A DNA stretch of 64,000 nucleotides, taken from NCBI RefSeq assembly GCF_011751885.2, contig NZ_CP061771.1, positions 1,240,001-1,304,000 on the forward strand, written 5' to 3'. Made by a program: the position numbers and the translations under genes. This DNA is from Salinibacterium sp. ZJ450. GTDB lineage: Bacteria; Actinomycetota; Actinomycetes; Actinomycetales; Microbacteriaceae. This document shows, piece by piece, positions 16,476 to 26,332 of this stretch (position 1 is the stretch's first letter; each line of letters opens with the position of its first letter). The notes under the pieces were generated by a model, which was not told the DNA's origin, did not search any database, and saw only the letters and a list, made by a program, of their open reading frames with translations.

Positions 16476-17385
16476 CCCGACCCCGCTATCGGTAGAGGTG
16501 GACCGCTACCTCCGCCACCTGGCGATCGAACGCGGACGGGCGACGAACACCGTCGCCGCATACCGCCGCGACCTCGCCGCATATTCCGCGTTCCTTGCCG
16601 CCGATGGGGTGATGGCGCCGACCGCGATCACCGCCGCCCACATCACCGGATTCACGCAGCAGCTGCGCACCCGCGCCGAGACGCCGCTGACCGCATCCTC
16701 GCTGGCCAGGATGCTGTCGACCATCCGCGGCTTCCACCGCTTCCTGCTCGACGAGGAGCTGGTGAGCGAGGATGTCGCGGCGCGGGCGAAGCCGCCGAAA
16801 CTGCCCGAGCGCCTACCGAAGGCGATCACGGTCGAGCAGATGTCTGCCCTGCTGGCCGCCGTGGACGGCGACGACATGCAAGCGCTCCGGGACAAGGCGC
16901 TGCTCGAGCTGCTGTACGCCACCGGCGCCCGTGTCTCGGAGGCGGTCGGCCTGAACGTCGACGACGTCGTCGACGGTGACGTGGTGCGGCTGCTCGGCAA
17001 GGGCAACAAGCAGCGCATCGTGCCGCTCGGCAGCTACGCACGGGCCGCAATTGACGCCTACCTGGTGCGGGCCAGGCCCATCCTGTCGGTCCGCGGCAAG
17101 GCCACCCCCGCACTCTTCCTCGGCATCCGCGGGCAGCGGGTATCACGGCAGAACGCCTGGCTGATCATCCGGGCCGCCGCCGAGAAGGCGAAGCTCGAGC
17201 TGGAGATCTCGCCGCACACTTTCCGGCACTCGTTCGCCACGCACCTGCTGGAGGGCGGCGCCGACGTGCGCGTGGTGCAGGAACTGCTCGGGCATTCCAG
17301 TGTGGCAACCACCCAGATCTACACCCTGGTGACCGCAGACACCCTCCGCGACATGTACACAACGGCGCATCCGCGGGCGCGCTAA
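16459..17385 (+). CDS. xerD: Site-specific tyrosine recombinase XerD
   Basis: Acts with XerC at dif to resolve chromosome dimers near the septum. Catalytic residues are visible: R158 in [14 protein letters not shown] near 253-257 (H, R), LGHSS near 278 and the tyrosine in TQIYTLV near 288. An N-terminal SAM-like DNA-binding domain precedes them ([20 protein letters not shown]). The 308-residue length is typical. Position between pyrG/NUDIX and parA-scpAB, the classical actinobacterial order, supports XerD rather than a phage integrase. Confidence 0.94.
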
Positions 17386-17477
17386 CAGGCCTCCCAGCAC
17401 GCACAACCTTCAACCGATGGTCGAGGTGACCTGAGCCGCTGCCGCGTGTGGCGACGGGGTACACAGCGCCCGACCGA

Positions 17478-17483
17478 TACAAT
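17478..17483 (+). promoter_or_regulatory. -10 element of parA (leaderless)
   Basis: TACAAT lies seven bases before the ATG at 17491, placing the transcription start on the initiation codon. No ribosome site is seen. Confidence 0.6.
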
Positions 17484-17490
17484 TTTCGGC

Positions 17491-18396
17491 ATGACAGTGA
17501 AGCGGGATCTAGCGGAACGCCCCGGCGCAGTGTCGACAGAAGCGCCCGCGTCGGCACCGGTCAACGGTCCCACCGGTCGCCCCGCCCGCGCATTCCCGGT
17601 TCCGCAGCCGCTGAAGAACCACGGCCCCGCCCGCATCATCGCCCTCTGCAACCAGAAGGGTGGCGTGGGCAAGACCACCACCACCATCAGCGTCGGAGCC
17701 GCGTTCGCCGATTACGGCCGCAAGGTGCTCGCCATCGACTTTGACCCGCAGGGCGCCCTGTCCGCGGGCCTCGGTGTGCAGACCCACGACGTCATCACCA
17801 TCTACGACCTCCTGCTCGGCAGCGTTAAAGACGCCAAGTCCGCCATCGTGCAGACCAGCGTGCCCGGCCTCGACGTGATCCCGGCGAACATCGACCTGTC
17901 GGCCGCTGAGGTGCACCTGGTCAACGAGGTGGCCCGCGAGCAGATCCTCGCCCGCGTGCTGCGCCAGGTCTCCGGCGACTACGACATCATCCTGATCGAC
18001 TGCCAGCCCTCACTCGGCCTGCTCACCGTGAACGCGCTCACCGCGGCGCACGGTGTGCTGATCCCGCTGGAGTGCGAGTTCTTTGCGCTGCGCGGCGTCG
18101 CCCTGCTGATCGAGACCGTCGAGAAGGTCAAGGACCGGCTGAACCCGGCGATCACCCTCGACGGCATCGTGGCCACCATGTTCGATTCCCGCACCCTGCA
18201 TTCGCGTGAGGTGCTCGAGCGCGTCGTCGACCGGTTCGATGACAAGGTGCTCGAGACCGTGATCGGTCGCACCGTCAAGTTCCCCGACGCATCCGTCGCC
18301 GCCTTGCCGATCACCCACTTCGCCCCGGAGCACCCGGCGGCGGAAGCGTACCGTCAGCTCGCCAGAGAGTTGATCTTCCGTGGCGCTGCCGCCTGA
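17491..18396 (+). CDS. ParA-family ATPase
   Basis: Walker-type partition ATPase, here of the copy linked to scpAB rather than the oriC-linked soj. The deviant Walker A motif KGGVGKT is at residues 56-62, followed by AIDFDPQGALSAGLG (A') and ILIDCQPSLGLLTVNAL (Walker B region). The first 45 residues are a low-complexity extension. The ATG at 17491 is chosen for its upstream -10 hexamer. The gene end overlaps scpA by 17 bases, so it heads the parA-scpA-scpB-rluB-tyrA-cmk run and probably works with the condensin accessory proteins in chromosome organisation. Confidence 0.92.
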   Translation: MTVKRDLAERPGAVSTEAPASAPVNGPTGRPARAFPVPQPLKNHGPARIIALCNQKGGVGKTTTTISVGAAFADYGRKVLAIDFDPQGALSAGLGVQTHDVITIYDLLLGSVKDAKSAIVQTSVPGLDVIPANIDLSAAEVHLVNEVAREQILARVLRQVSGDYDIILIDCQPSLGLLTVNALTAAHGVLIPLECEFFALRGVALLIETVEKVKDRLNPAITLDGIVATMFDSRTLHSREVLERVVDRFDDKVLETVIGRTVKFPDASVAALPITHFAPEHPAAEAYRQLARELIFRGAAA

Positions 18397-19207
18397 GCGC
18401 ACGGTCGCGCTGGAGCCGGCCGAACCGGCGGGGTTCTCACTCACGCTGAACAACTTCAGCGGACCCTTCGACCTTCTGCTCTCGCTGATCTCGAAGCATG
18501 AGATGGACATCACCGAGGTGTCGCTCAGCCGGGTGACCGACGAGTTCATCAGCTATCTGCGCGGCCTCGACACCGAGAAGGAACTCGACACCGCCAGCGA
18601 GTTTCTGGTGGTCGCGGCGACCCTGCTCGACCTGAAGATCGCCGGACTGCTTCCGCAAGGTGAGTTGGTGGATGCCGAGGATGTCGCGCTGCTCGAGGCC
18701 CGCGACCTGTTGTTCGCCCGGCTGCTGCAGTACCGCGCGTTCAAGGAAGCCGCGCAGTGGTTCGACGGCCGATTCGGCACAGAATCGACCCGGCACTTCC
18801 GGGCGGTGCGACTCGAGGAGAAGTACCGCAAGCAGACCCCGGAACTGGTGTGGACCCTCTCCGCCGCCGATTTCGCCGCGGTCGCCACCCTGGCGTTCAC
18901 CCCGCGCGAGATCCCCACCGTGGGCCTTGACCACCTGCACGCGCCGCTGGTCAGCATCCGGGAACAGGCGGCCCACGTGGTCGCGATGCTGCGCCGCGGC
19001 GAACCGATGACGTTTCGTCAGTTGATCGCCGGGGCCGAGCAGAAGGGCGTGATCATCGCCCGGTTCCTCGCCATCCTGGAGCTGTACCGGCACGCGTCAA
19101 TCTCATTCGACCAACTCGAACCGCTCGGTGAGCTGACCATCCGCTGGACCGCGGAATCCTGGTCGGAGGAGAGCCTCGCCAACCTGGGAGCCGACTATGG
19201 AAGCTAA
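18380..19207 (+). CDS. scpA: Segregation and condensation protein A
   Basis: Kleisin subunit that bridges the SMC heads in bacterial condensin. The conserved N-terminal segment LNNFSGPFDLLLSLISKHEMD and the C-terminal winged-helix region (GVIIARFLAILELYRHASISF) are both present. The 275-residue length is normal. The GTG start at 18380 overlaps parA, and the end overlaps scpB by 11 bases. SMC itself is not in the window. Confidence 0.94.
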   Translation: MALPPERTVALEPAEPAGFSLTLNNFSGPFDLLLSLISKHEMDITEVSLSRVTDEFISYLRGLDTEKELDTASEFLVVAATLLDLKIAGLLPQGELVDAEDVALLEARDLLFARLLQYRAFKEAAQWFDGRFGTESTRHFRAVRLEEKYRKQTPELVWTLSAADFAAVATLAFTPREIPTVGLDHLHAPLVSIREQAAHVVAMLRRGEPMTFRQLIAGAEQKGVIIARFLAILELYRHASISFDQLEPLGELTIRWTAESWSEESLANLGADYGS

Positions 19208-19763
19208 CGAACAACCGCTGGAGTTGGAGCGTCGCCTCGAGGCGATCCTGATGGTCTCCGACGAGCCGCAGAGCATCGTGAACCTCGCCACCGCCCTCAG
19301 CGCGCCGGTGGCCCTCGTGCGCGCGGCGGTTGCTCGCCTGGTCTCCGACTTCGACGGTGAGGACGGCGGCATCCGGCGCGGCTTCCAGCTGCGCGAGGTC
19401 GGCGGCGGCTGGCGGATCTACGTGCGCGACGAGCACGATGACATCGTGCGTGACTTCGTGCTCACCCAGAACCCCACCAAGCTGTCGCAGGCCGCCCTCG
19501 AGACCCTCGCGGTGATCGCATACAAGCAGCCGATCAGTCGCGGCCAGGTCGCCTCGATCCGAGCGGTCAACGTAGACTCCGTGGTGCGCACCCTGCTCGG
19601 CCGCGGCCTCATCACCGAGGCGTTCACCGACAGTGAGACCGGCGCCATCCACTACGCAACCACCGCCCTGCTGCTCAGCCAGCTCGGCATCAACTCGATC
19701 GAGGAGCTGCCGCCGATTTCGCCGCTGCTCACCGACGGATCGGACGGCTTCGATGACCTTTGA
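19197..19763 (+). CDS. scpB: Segregation and condensation protein B
   Basis: Winged-helix KITE partner of ScpA in the SMC-ScpAB complex. Diagnostic segments are LEAILMVSDEPQS, LSQAALETLAVIAYKQPISR and SVVRTLLGRGLITEA. The 188-residue length is within range. The ATG at 19197 lies inside the scpA end, and the stop lies inside the rluB start, so all three are translated together. Confidence 0.94.
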   Translation: MEANEQPLELERRLEAILMVSDEPQSIVNLATALSAPVALVRAAVARLVSDFDGEDGGIRRGFQLREVGGGWRIYVRDEHDDIVRDFVLTQNPTKLSQAALETLAVIAYKQPISRGQVASIRAVNVDSVVRTLLGRGLITEAFTDSETGAIHYATTALLLSQLGINSIEELPPISPLLTDGSDGFDDL

Positions 19764-20526
19764 CGAACCCACCGGAGAACGCCTCCAGAAAGTAATGGCC
19801 GCGGCCGGGGTCGCCTCCCGCCGCGTCTGCGAGCAGTACATCGCCGCGGGACGCGTCGCCGTCAACGGGGAGACCATCACCGAGCCGGGACGCCGCATCG
19901 ACCCGCTGGTCGACCGGGTGACCCTCGACGGCACCGCCATCCAGCTGGACACCTCCCGGCGGTACGTGATGCTGAACAAGCCGGTCGGCGTGGTCAGCAC
20001 GCTGAAAGACGAGCACGGCCGCCCCGACCTGACCACCTTCACTAACCGGTACGAGGAACGGCTGTTCAACGTCGGCCGGCTCGACTCCGACACCAGCGGG
20101 CTGCTGCTGCTCACCAACGACGGCGAACTCGCCAACGTGCTGGCGCATCCGTCGTTCGGGGTGATGAAGACCTACATTGCCAAGGTCGAGGGTGAGATCA
20201 CCCCCACCACCCTGAAGAAACTGATCGCCGGCATCGAGGTGGACGACGGCCCGATCGCCGCCGACAAGGCGCGCATCATCGGCAAGCCCTCGCGCGGGCA
20301 GAGCATGGTGGAGATCACCCTGCACTCCGGACGCAACCGCATCGTCCGCCGGATGATGGATGCCGTCGGTCACCCGGTCCTGGAGCTGGTGCGCCGCCAG
20401 TTCGGCCCGCTGCACCTCGGTACCCTGCCCGTCGGGCAGCTGCGCGACCTTACTAAGGTGGAACTCGGCCAGCTGCTCACCATCGCGCGCGCAGAGAACA
20501 CCCCGACAGAAGGACCCCCCGAGTGA
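19753..20526 (+). CDS. rluB: 23S rRNA pseudouridine synthase, RluB/RsuA family
   Basis: Isomerises a uridine of rRNA to pseudouridine (RluB targets 23S U2605 in E. coli). An S4 domain occupies residues 10-60 (RLQKVMAAAGVASRRVCEQY). The catalytic motif is GRLDSDTSGLLLLTNDG, with the catalytic aspartate in it. The downstream motif HSGRNRIVRRMM is typical. The ATG at 19753 overlaps scpB by 11 bases and gives a normal length of 257. scpA-scpB-rluB is a widely conserved order. Confidence 0.93.
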   Translation: MTFDEPTGERLQKVMAAAGVASRRVCEQYIAAGRVAVNGETITEPGRRIDPLVDRVTLDGTAIQLDTSRRYVMLNKPVGVVSTLKDEHGRPDLTTFTNRYEERLFNVGRLDSDTSGLLLLTNDGELANVLAHPSFGVMKTYIAKVEGEITPTTLKKLIAGIEVDDGPIAADKARIIGKPSRGQSMVEITLHSGRNRIVRRMMDAVGHPVLELVRRQFGPLHLGTLPVGQLRDLTKVELGQLLTIARAENTPTEGPPE

Positions 20527-21614
20527 GCACGAGGCGCCTAACCGAACAAGTCCGCATCGTCGGCAGCGGCCTGCTCGGCACCAGCATCGGCCTGGGCCTC
20601 CGGGAACACGGCGTTGACGTGATCCTCGACGACGTGTCACCGTCATCGGTTCAGCTGGCCATCGACTACGGCGCCGGTCGGCCGCCGGCCGCGGGCGACG
20701 CCCCTGGCCTCGTGATCGTCTGCGTTCCGCCGGATGTCACCGCGACCGTGGTCGCGACGGAGCTGGCGGCATACCCTGACGCGTTGGTGACGGATGTCGC
20801 GAGCGTGAAGTCTGCGCCATTGCAGCAGTTGCGCGAGCTCGGCGCCGACCTCAGCCGGTACATCGGCACCCACCCGATGGCCGGGCGGGAGCGCGGCGGC
20901 CCGATCGCTGCCCGCGCCGACCTGTTCATCGGCCGGCCCTGGGTGATCGCCGGGCACGACGACATCACGTACAAGCGCGCCGCCCCGATCGAGGACATGA
21001 TCCTCGACCTGGGCGCGGTGCCGATCGAGATGACCGCGGAGGAACACGACCAGAGCGTCGCCCTGGTCTCCCACGTGCCGCAGGTCGTCGCATCGATGAT
21101 GGCTGCGCGCCTCATCGACGGCACCAGCGGCGCGATCGGGCTGGCCGGTCAGGGACTCCGCGACGTCACCCGCATCGCCGCCGGCGACCCGTCGCTCTGG
21201 GTGCAGATCCTCGGCGCCAACGCCGGCCCGACCGCGGACGTGCTGAAGAAGCTGCGCACCGACCTCGACGCCGTGATCGACGCGCTCGACGACCCCGAGG
21301 CATCCGGTGCCCGCCGGATCATCGCCGAGGCGATCGCGGCCGGCAACACCGGAGTCGCCCGGGTGCCGGGCAAGCACGGCCAGGACCGCCGGTACAGCCA
21401 ACTGGTCGTCATGGTCGCCGACAAGCCAGGCCAGCTCGCCCAGCTGCTCACCGACATCGGTGAGGTGGGCGTGAACATGGAAGACCTGCGCCTCGAGCAC
21501 TCGCCGGGCGCACAGATCGGACTCGCCGAGATCTCGGTGCTGCCCGAAGTGGAACAGCGCCTCGTCGACGAACTCGAGTTGCGGGGCTGGAAGATCGCGG
21601 GAGCATTCGCATGA
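20523..21614 (+). CDS. tyrA: Prephenate dehydrogenase
   Basis: NAD-dependent oxidative decarboxylation of prephenate to 4-hydroxyphenylpyruvate in tyrosine synthesis. The dinucleotide motif [11 protein letters not shown] is at about residues 12-22. The active-site histidine lies in [13 protein letters not shown], with SHVPQVVAS further on. The last 80 residues ([20 protein letters not shown]) are an ACT domain, suggesting feedback by an aromatic amino acid. GTGA overlap with rluB and ATGA overlap with cmk show coupled translation. Confidence 0.93.
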   Translation: MSTRRLTEQVRIVGSGLLGTSIGLGLREHGVDVILDDVSPSSVQLAIDYGAGRPPAAGDAPGLVIVCVPPDVTATVVATELAAYPDALVTDVASVKSAPLQQLRELGADLSRYIGTHPMAGRERGGPIAARADLFIGRPWVIAGHDDITYKRAAPIEDMILDLGAVPIEMTAEEHDQSVALVSHVPQVVASMMAARLIDGTSGAIGLAGQGLRDVTRIAAGDPSLWVQILGANAGPTADVLKKLRTDLDAVIDALDDPEASGARRIIAEAIAAGNTGVARVPGKHGQDRRYSQLVVMVADKPGQLAQLLTDIGEVGVNMEDLRLEHSPGAQIGLAEISVLPEVEQRLVDELELRGWKIAGAFA

Positions 21615-22294
21615 GATCGGGCAGCACAGCACACCGTATCGTCGTCGCCGTGGACGGCCCGGCCGGCAGCGGCAAGTCGTCGGTCAGCAAGTCGGCGGCC
21701 CGCGAACTCGGCTACGCCTACCAGGACACCGGGGCCGCATACCGAGCGCTGGCCTGGTGGTGCCTTGACCAGGGCATCGACATCCAGCACCCCGATTCTG
21801 TGATCGTGGCACTGGACCGGTTCATCTACGAGATTGGCACCGACCCGGATCAGTACTTCGTGCGGGTGGGTGGCGACGACGTCACTGACGCGATTCGGGA
21901 GCCCCGGGTGTCGGCCGCGGTGAGTGCGATCGCTCGCATCCCGCAGGTGCGCGCACAGCTCACCTCGCTGTTCAGGGCGGTCATCGTGGCATCCGATCGT
22001 CCCGGAATCATCGTCGAAGGTCGCGACATCACCACCGTCGTCTGCCCCGATGCTCCGGTGCGGATTCTTCTTACAGCCGATGAGGAAGTTAGAATGGCGA
22101 GGCGTTCGGCAGAACTCGTCGGCGAGTCGTTGCAGAAGACCGCCGAACAGCTGCAGAAGCGAGACCGCCAGGACTCCCAGGTGGTCGACTTCATGAACGC
22201 AGCGGATGGCGTAGTCACCATTGACTCCACCCACCTCGACTTCGATCAGACCGTGCACGCGGTCACCGAGCTGGTCGCTGCTCGCACAACCTAA
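21611..22294 (+). CDS. cmk: Cytidylate kinase
   Basis: Phosphorylates CMP and dCMP with ATP. The P-loop GPAGSGKS is at residues 16-23. The nucleotide-binding segments [28 protein letters not shown] (as VEGRDITTV) and the lid region ARRSAEL are visible. The 227-residue length is typical. It starts in the tyrA stop (ATGA) and is followed 24 bases later by der, the standard actinobacterial cmk-der pair. Confidence 0.95.
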   Translation: MRSGSTAHRIVVAVDGPAGSGKSSVSKSAARELGYAYQDTGAAYRALAWWCLDQGIDIQHPDSVIVALDRFIYEIGTDPDQYFVRVGGDDVTDAIREPRVSAAVSAIARIPQVRAQLTSLFRAVIVASDRPGIIVEGRDITTVVCPDAPVRILLTADEEVRMARRSAELVGESLQKTAEQLQKRDRQDSQVVDFMNAADGVVTIDSTHLDFDQTVHAVTELVAARTT

Positions 22295-22318
22295 AGCGCC
22301 CACGAACAAGGATTCCCC

Positions 22319-23827
22319 ATGGCAGAGAACGACGACTTCCCCGAGTTCGACCAGCACCTCGCTGATCGGCTCGCGGCCCTCGATGAGTCGGAGGCGGCGC
22401 AACGCGCCAACGCGCTGCGCGCGGGCCTTGCCGACTACGAGCTCGATGACGAAGACATCGACATCCTCGACACGGCCACCGAAGACCCGGATGCCATCAC
22501 CTACCTGCCGGCCCTGCCGGTGCTGGCGATTGTCGGCCGCCCGAACGTGGGCAAGTCGGCGCTGGTCAACCGCATCCTCGGCCGCCGCGAGGCCGTGGTC
22601 GAAGACACCCCCGGTGTCACCCGCGACCGGGTGTCGTACAAGGGGGAGTGGAACGACCGTCGCTTCACCCTCGTCGACACCGGCGGCTGGGAGCCCGACG
22701 CCAAGGGCATCAACGCCTCCGTCGCCGCGCAGGCCGAGATCGCCGTCGACCTCGCCGACGCCGTGCTGTTCGTCGTTGACGTGAACGTCGGCATCACCGA
22801 CACCGACGAGCACGTGGTGCGCATGCTGCGCGCCACCAACAAGCCCGTCATCGTCGCCGCCAACAAGGTCGATGATATCCGTCAAGAAGCGGATGCCTCG
22901 GTGCTCTGGAACCTCGGACTCGGCGAGCCCTGGCCGGTGTCCGCCCTGCACGGCAGGGGAGTGGCCGACCTGCTCGACCACCTGCTCACCGTGCTGCCCA
23001 AGGTGTCAGCCGTCGCCAAGGAAGAGGTGGGCGGACCCCGTCGCGTCGCCATCCTCGGACGCCCGAACGTGGGCAAGTCCAGCCTGCTGAACAAGGCCGC
23101 CGGTGAAGAGCGCGTTGTCGTCAACGAGCTCGCCGGAACCACCCGCGACCCGGTGGACGAGCAGGTGGAGATCGGCGGCAAGGTCTGGCGCTTCGTCGAC
23201 ACCGCCGGCATCCGTCGCCGCGTGCACCTGGCGCAGGGCGCCGACTTCTACGCGTCACTGCGCACCACCACCGCGCTGGAGAAGGCCGAAGTGGCGGTCG
23301 TCATGCTCGACGTGAGCCAGCCGATCAGCGTGCAGGACGTGCGCATCATCGACCTGGTGCTCGAGTCCGGCCGTGCCCTGGTGCTCGCCTTCAACAAGTG
23401 GGACCTGCTCGACGACGAGCGTCGCCACCTGCTCGAACGGGAGATCGAACAGGACCTCTCGCACGTGTCGTGGGCGCCGCGCGTCAACATCTCGGCACGC
23501 ACCGGCCGTCACATGGAGAAGCTGGTCCCCGCCCTCGAGGTCGCGCTCGAGTCGTGGGACACCCGCATCCCCACCGGCAAGTTCAACGCGCTGCTCTCCG
23601 AGCTCGTCGCCGAGCACCCGCACCCGTTGCGCGGTGGCAAGCAGCCGCGCATCTTGTTCGGCACCCAGGCGGCATCGCGTCCGCCGACATTCGTGCTGTT
23701 CACCACCGGATTCCTCGACCCCGGCTACCGCCGGTTCATCACGCGCCGCCTGCGCGAGATCTACGGCTTCGAGGGCACCCCGATCGTCGTCAACATGCGA
23801 GTGCGGGAGAAGCGCAAGCGCGCCTAA
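22319..23827 (+). CDS. der: Ribosome-assembly GTPase Der (EngA)
   Basis: Essential double GTPase for 50S subunit maturation. Two G domains are seen, with P-loops GRPNVGKS at residues 73-80 and 247-254, DTGGW and DTAGI as G3 motifs, and NKVD and NKWD as G4. A KH-like domain ends the protein. The first 65 residues are an acidic extension seen in actinobacterial Der proteins. A purine-rich AAGGATT site lies before the ATG. It is the last gene of the plus-strand run. Confidence 0.96.
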   Translation: MAENDDFPEFDQHLADRLAALDESEAAQRANALRAGLADYELDDEDIDILDTATEDPDAITYLPALPVLAIVGRPNVGKSALVNRILGRREAVVEDTPGVTRDRVSYKGEWNDRRFTLVDTGGWEPDAKGINASVAAQAEIAVDLADAVLFVVDVNVGITDTDEHVVRMLRATNKPVIVAANKVDDIRQEADASVLWNLGLGEPWPVSALHGRGVADLLDHLLTVLPKVSAVAKEEVGGPRRVAILGRPNVGKSSLLNKAAGEERVVVNELAGTTRDPVDEQVEIGGKVWRFVDTAGIRRRVHLAQGADFYASLRTTTALEKAEVAVVMLDVSQPISVQDVRIIDLVLESGRALVLAFNKWDLLDDERRHLLEREIEQDLSHVSWAPRVNISARTGRHMEKLVPALEVALESWDTRIPTGKFNALLSELVAEHPHPLRGGKQPRILFGTQAASRPPTFVLFTTGFLDPGYRRFITRRLREIYGFEGTPIVVNMRVREKRKRA

Positions 23828-23833
23828 CCGCGT

Positions 23834-23865
23834 GCTCGCTCCTCACCCCAGGTTGAGGAGCGAGC
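23834..23865. terminator. Hairpin after der, dispersed-repeat type
   Basis: GCTCGCTCCTCA and TGAGGAGCGAGC form a perfect 12-bp stem around the loop CCCCAGGT, starting 7 bases after the der stop. The adjoining CGCCAGCGAGCGTCTCGAAA is the kind of sequence I recall as a dispersed intergenic repeat in Microbacteriaceae. It may end transcription, but no T-run follows. Confidence 0.6.
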
Positions 23866-23937
23866 GCCAGCGAGCGTCTCGAAACCCGCTCCGTCAACGG
23901 GCAGACAGCGCCCCTGTCGGCGCGTAATCTGACGCCC

Positions 23938-25257
23938 ATGATGCTCGAGGAATTGCGTTCACTCGCCGAGGTCATCACCCCCGGCGATGACGACTGGGAG
24001 ACCGCCCGGCACTCACACGCCGGCCCGACCGAGCCCGACATGATCGTGCGGGCGAGATCGGTGTCGGATGTCGCGGCCGCCGTCCAGCACGCCGTGCGCT
24101 CCGGGCTGCCCATCGCGGTCCGCGGCGGCGGCCACAGCGCGTGGGGGAGCGTTCCCGGCGGGGTGCTCGTCGATCTCAGCCCGCTCGATGACATCACGAT
24201 CACCGGCACGACCGCGCACCTCGGTGGCGGCGCCACGTGGGGTGCCGTGGCGAGCGCCCTCGCCGAGCACGACCTCGGCATCAGCGCGGGCGACACCGCG
24301 TCGGTTGGTGTCGGCGGTCTCACCCTCGGTGGCGGCATCGGCTGGATGGTGCGAGCCTGGGGACTCGCCGCCGACCAATTGGTCGGCGTGCAGCTCGTCA
24401 CCGCTACCGGCGACATCCTCGAAGTGTCGGCGCGGTCGCATCCGGAGCTGTTCTGGGCACTGCGCGGAGGCGGCGGAAACTTCGGCATCGTCACCCGGTT
24501 CGACTTCGCCGCGCATCCGCTTCCCGCGGTCGTGTTCGCGACGTTCGAAGTCGACGGCGACCCGCGCGCTGCCTTGCGCGCGCTGCGTGATCTGATGCGT
24601 GAAGCGCCGCGCGATGTCACGGCCACCTACATGGATGTGCCGCCGATCGACCCGAGCGCACCAGCGGGCGTGACGATCAGCGCGTGCGTGATCGGGGACG
24701 ACGCCGAGCACGCCCGGCGAACGCTGGCTCCGCTCAGGACAGTGGACGGAATGAAGGTGACCGACATCGGAGTGCGGCCCTACCGCGACATCCTGCTCGA
24801 GGCACCGCCCGCCGACCCGGATGCCCCGATGCCAGGTTTCATCGGCGGCAACACCCTGGTGCGCGAACTGGATGATGCGCTCATCGACGATCTCGCGGGG
24901 TTCCGTGAGGCGTATCCGATGTCGGTGCTGTTCTTGCGGACGCTCGGGGGCGCCTTCAGTGACGTCGCCCAGGCGGACTCGGCGTTCCCCGCTCGCGACG
25001 CGGAGTTCTTCGTGATGGCCGGAGTGTTCGACATCCCCGGCATGCCCGGCGCTCCGGCTCGGGACGTCGTCGAGCAGCAGTGGGACGCGATTGAAGCGCG
25101 TGGGCATGGCATCTACGGCAACTTCTCGGTATCGGTCGAGCCCTCATTCGCCAAGAAGGTGTATCCGCCCGAAATTCGCGCACGACTGGCGGCAGTAAAG
25201 CGCGACTGGGACCCGCAGAACCTGTTCTCGCGCAACCACAACGTGCAGCCCACGTAA
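23938..25257 (+). CDS. FAD-linked oxidoreductase (PCMH/BBE type)
   Basis: A 439-residue oxidase-like flavoprotein of the VAO/PCMH family, substrate unknown. The FAD-binding domain carries VRGGGHS, in which H66 would form the 8-alpha-histidyl FAD link, followed by GGGATWG, GGLTLGGGIGWM and GGGGNFGIVTRFDF. The second covalent link of bicovalent members is not expected, since GVGGLTLGGG has no cysteine. The C-terminal BBE motif ends NLFSRNHNVQP. The ATG at 23938 has TAATCT (23925-23930) seven bases upstream, so a leaderless mRNA is likely. No signal peptide is seen. It converges with the aldo/keto reductase gene. Confidence 0.88.
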   Translation: MMLEELRSLAEVITPGDDDWETARHSHAGPTEPDMIVRARSVSDVAAAVQHAVRSGLPIAVRGGGHSAWGSVPGGVLVDLSPLDDITITGTTAHLGGGATWGAVASALAEHDLGISAGDTASVGVGGLTLGGGIGWMVRAWGLAADQLVGVQLVTATGDILEVSARSHPELFWALRGGGGNFGIVTRFDFAAHPLPAVVFATFEVDGDPRAALRALRDLMREAPRDVTATYMDVPPIDPSAPAGVTISACVIGDDAEHARRTLAPLRTVDGMKVTDIGVRPYRDILLEAPPADPDAPMPGFIGGNTLVRELDDALIDDLAGFREAYPMSVLFLRTLGGAFSDVAQADSAFPARDAEFFVMAGVFDIPGMPGAPARDVVEQQWDAIEARGHGIYGNFSVSVEPSFAKKVYPPEIRARLAAVKRDWDPQNLFSRNHNVQPT

Positions 25258-25262
25258 CACGC

Positions 25263-26291
25263 CTACTCCGCGGTCTGCTCCGCCCACAGGTTGATACCCG
25301 AGTCGACCGCGAACCGGTCGATTGCCGCCAGCTCATCGGTCGACAGCGGCGGCCCGTTCAGGGCGTCGAGGTTCATGTCGAGCTGCTCCACCGACGATGC
25401 GCCGATCACCGCCGAGGTCACCCGCGGATCCCGCAGCGCCCACTGCAGCGCCAGCTGGGCGAGCTGCTGACCGCGCGCCTCGGCGATCTCGTTCAGCCCG
25501 CGCACTCGCGTCAGGATCGCCTCGTCGAGGTGTTCCGGCTTCAGCGTGCCGGGCCGCGACCCGCGCGAGTCGGAGGGCACGCCGGCCAGGTACTTGCCGG
25601 TCAACAGCCCTTGCGCGAGCGCGGTGAAGACGATGCATCCCATGCCCTGCGTCGACAGCTCATCGAGCAGGTCGGGCTCGATCCAGCGGTTCAGCATGGA
25701 GTACGACGGCTGGTGGATCAGCAGCGGCGTGCCGAGCTCCCGGGCGATGGTGGCGGCCTCGCGGGTCTTCGCCGCCGAGTACGAGGAGATCCCGACATAC
25801 AGTGCGCGACCGGAGCGCACCGCCTGATCGAGCGCCATCATGGTCTCTTCGATCGGCGTGTCCGGGTCGAATCGGTGACTGTAGAAGATGTCGACGTAGT
25901 CGAGGTTGAGCCGCTGCAGCGACTGGTCCAGGCTGGACAGCACGTACTTGCGGGACCCGCCGCCCTGTCCGTACGGCCCGGCCCACATGTCCCAGCCCGC
26001 CTTGGTCGAGATGATCAGCTCGTCGCGGTACGGCGCGAAGTCGGTGCGCAGCGCCTGACCGAAGTTGAGTTCCGCCTGGCCGTATGGCGGACCGTAGTTA
26101 TTGGCCAGGTCGAAATGCGTCACTCCGCGGTCGAACGCGCGGCGCAGGATCGCACGCTGCACCTCGCCCGGCTTGTCGTCTCCGAAGTTCTGCCACAGGC
26201 CGAGCGACAGGGCGGGCAGCTTGAGCCCGCTGCGCCCGGTGTGCCGGTACTCCATCTGGTCGTAGCGATCGGATGCCGCAGAGTAGGTCAT
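25263..26291 (-). CDS. Aldo/keto reductase, YghZ/L-glyceraldehyde-3-phosphate reductase type
   Basis: NADPH-dependent aldehyde reductase of the AKR14-like group. The catalytic tetrad is visible as D61 and Y66 (FDLANNYG), K97 (ISTKAGWDM) and H139 (IFYSHRFD). The opening YRHTGRSGLKLPALSLGLW and GPPYGQAE are characteristic of the YghZ subgroup, which detoxifies methylglyoxal and L-glyceraldehyde 3-phosphate. The 342-residue length fits. It is convergent with the flavoprotein gene (5 bases between stops) and divergent from the NUDIX gene. The start has TAAGGT six bases upstream, overlapping a purine-rich stretch, so the initiation mode is unclear. Confidence 0.9.
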   Translation of the reverse strand: MTYSAASDRYDQMEYRHTGRSGLKLPALSLGLWQNFGDDKPGEVQRAILRRAFDRGVTHFDLANNYGPPYGQAELNFGQALRTDFAPYRDELIISTKAGWDMWAGPYGQGGGSRKYVLSSLDQSLQRLNLDYVDIFYSHRFDPDTPIEETMMALDQAVRSGRALYVGISSYSAAKTREAATIARELGTPLLIHQPSYSMLNRWIEPDLLDELSTQGMGCIVFTALAQGLLTGKYLAGVPSDSRGSRPGTLKPEHLDEAILTRVRGLNEIAEARGQQLAQLALQWALRDPRVTSAVIGASSVEQLDMNLDALNGPPLSTDELAAIDRFAVDSGINLWAEQTAE

Positions 26292-26332
26292 TCGACCACC
26301 TTACGATCAGCCCGCCCCGCTATCCTTGGCGA

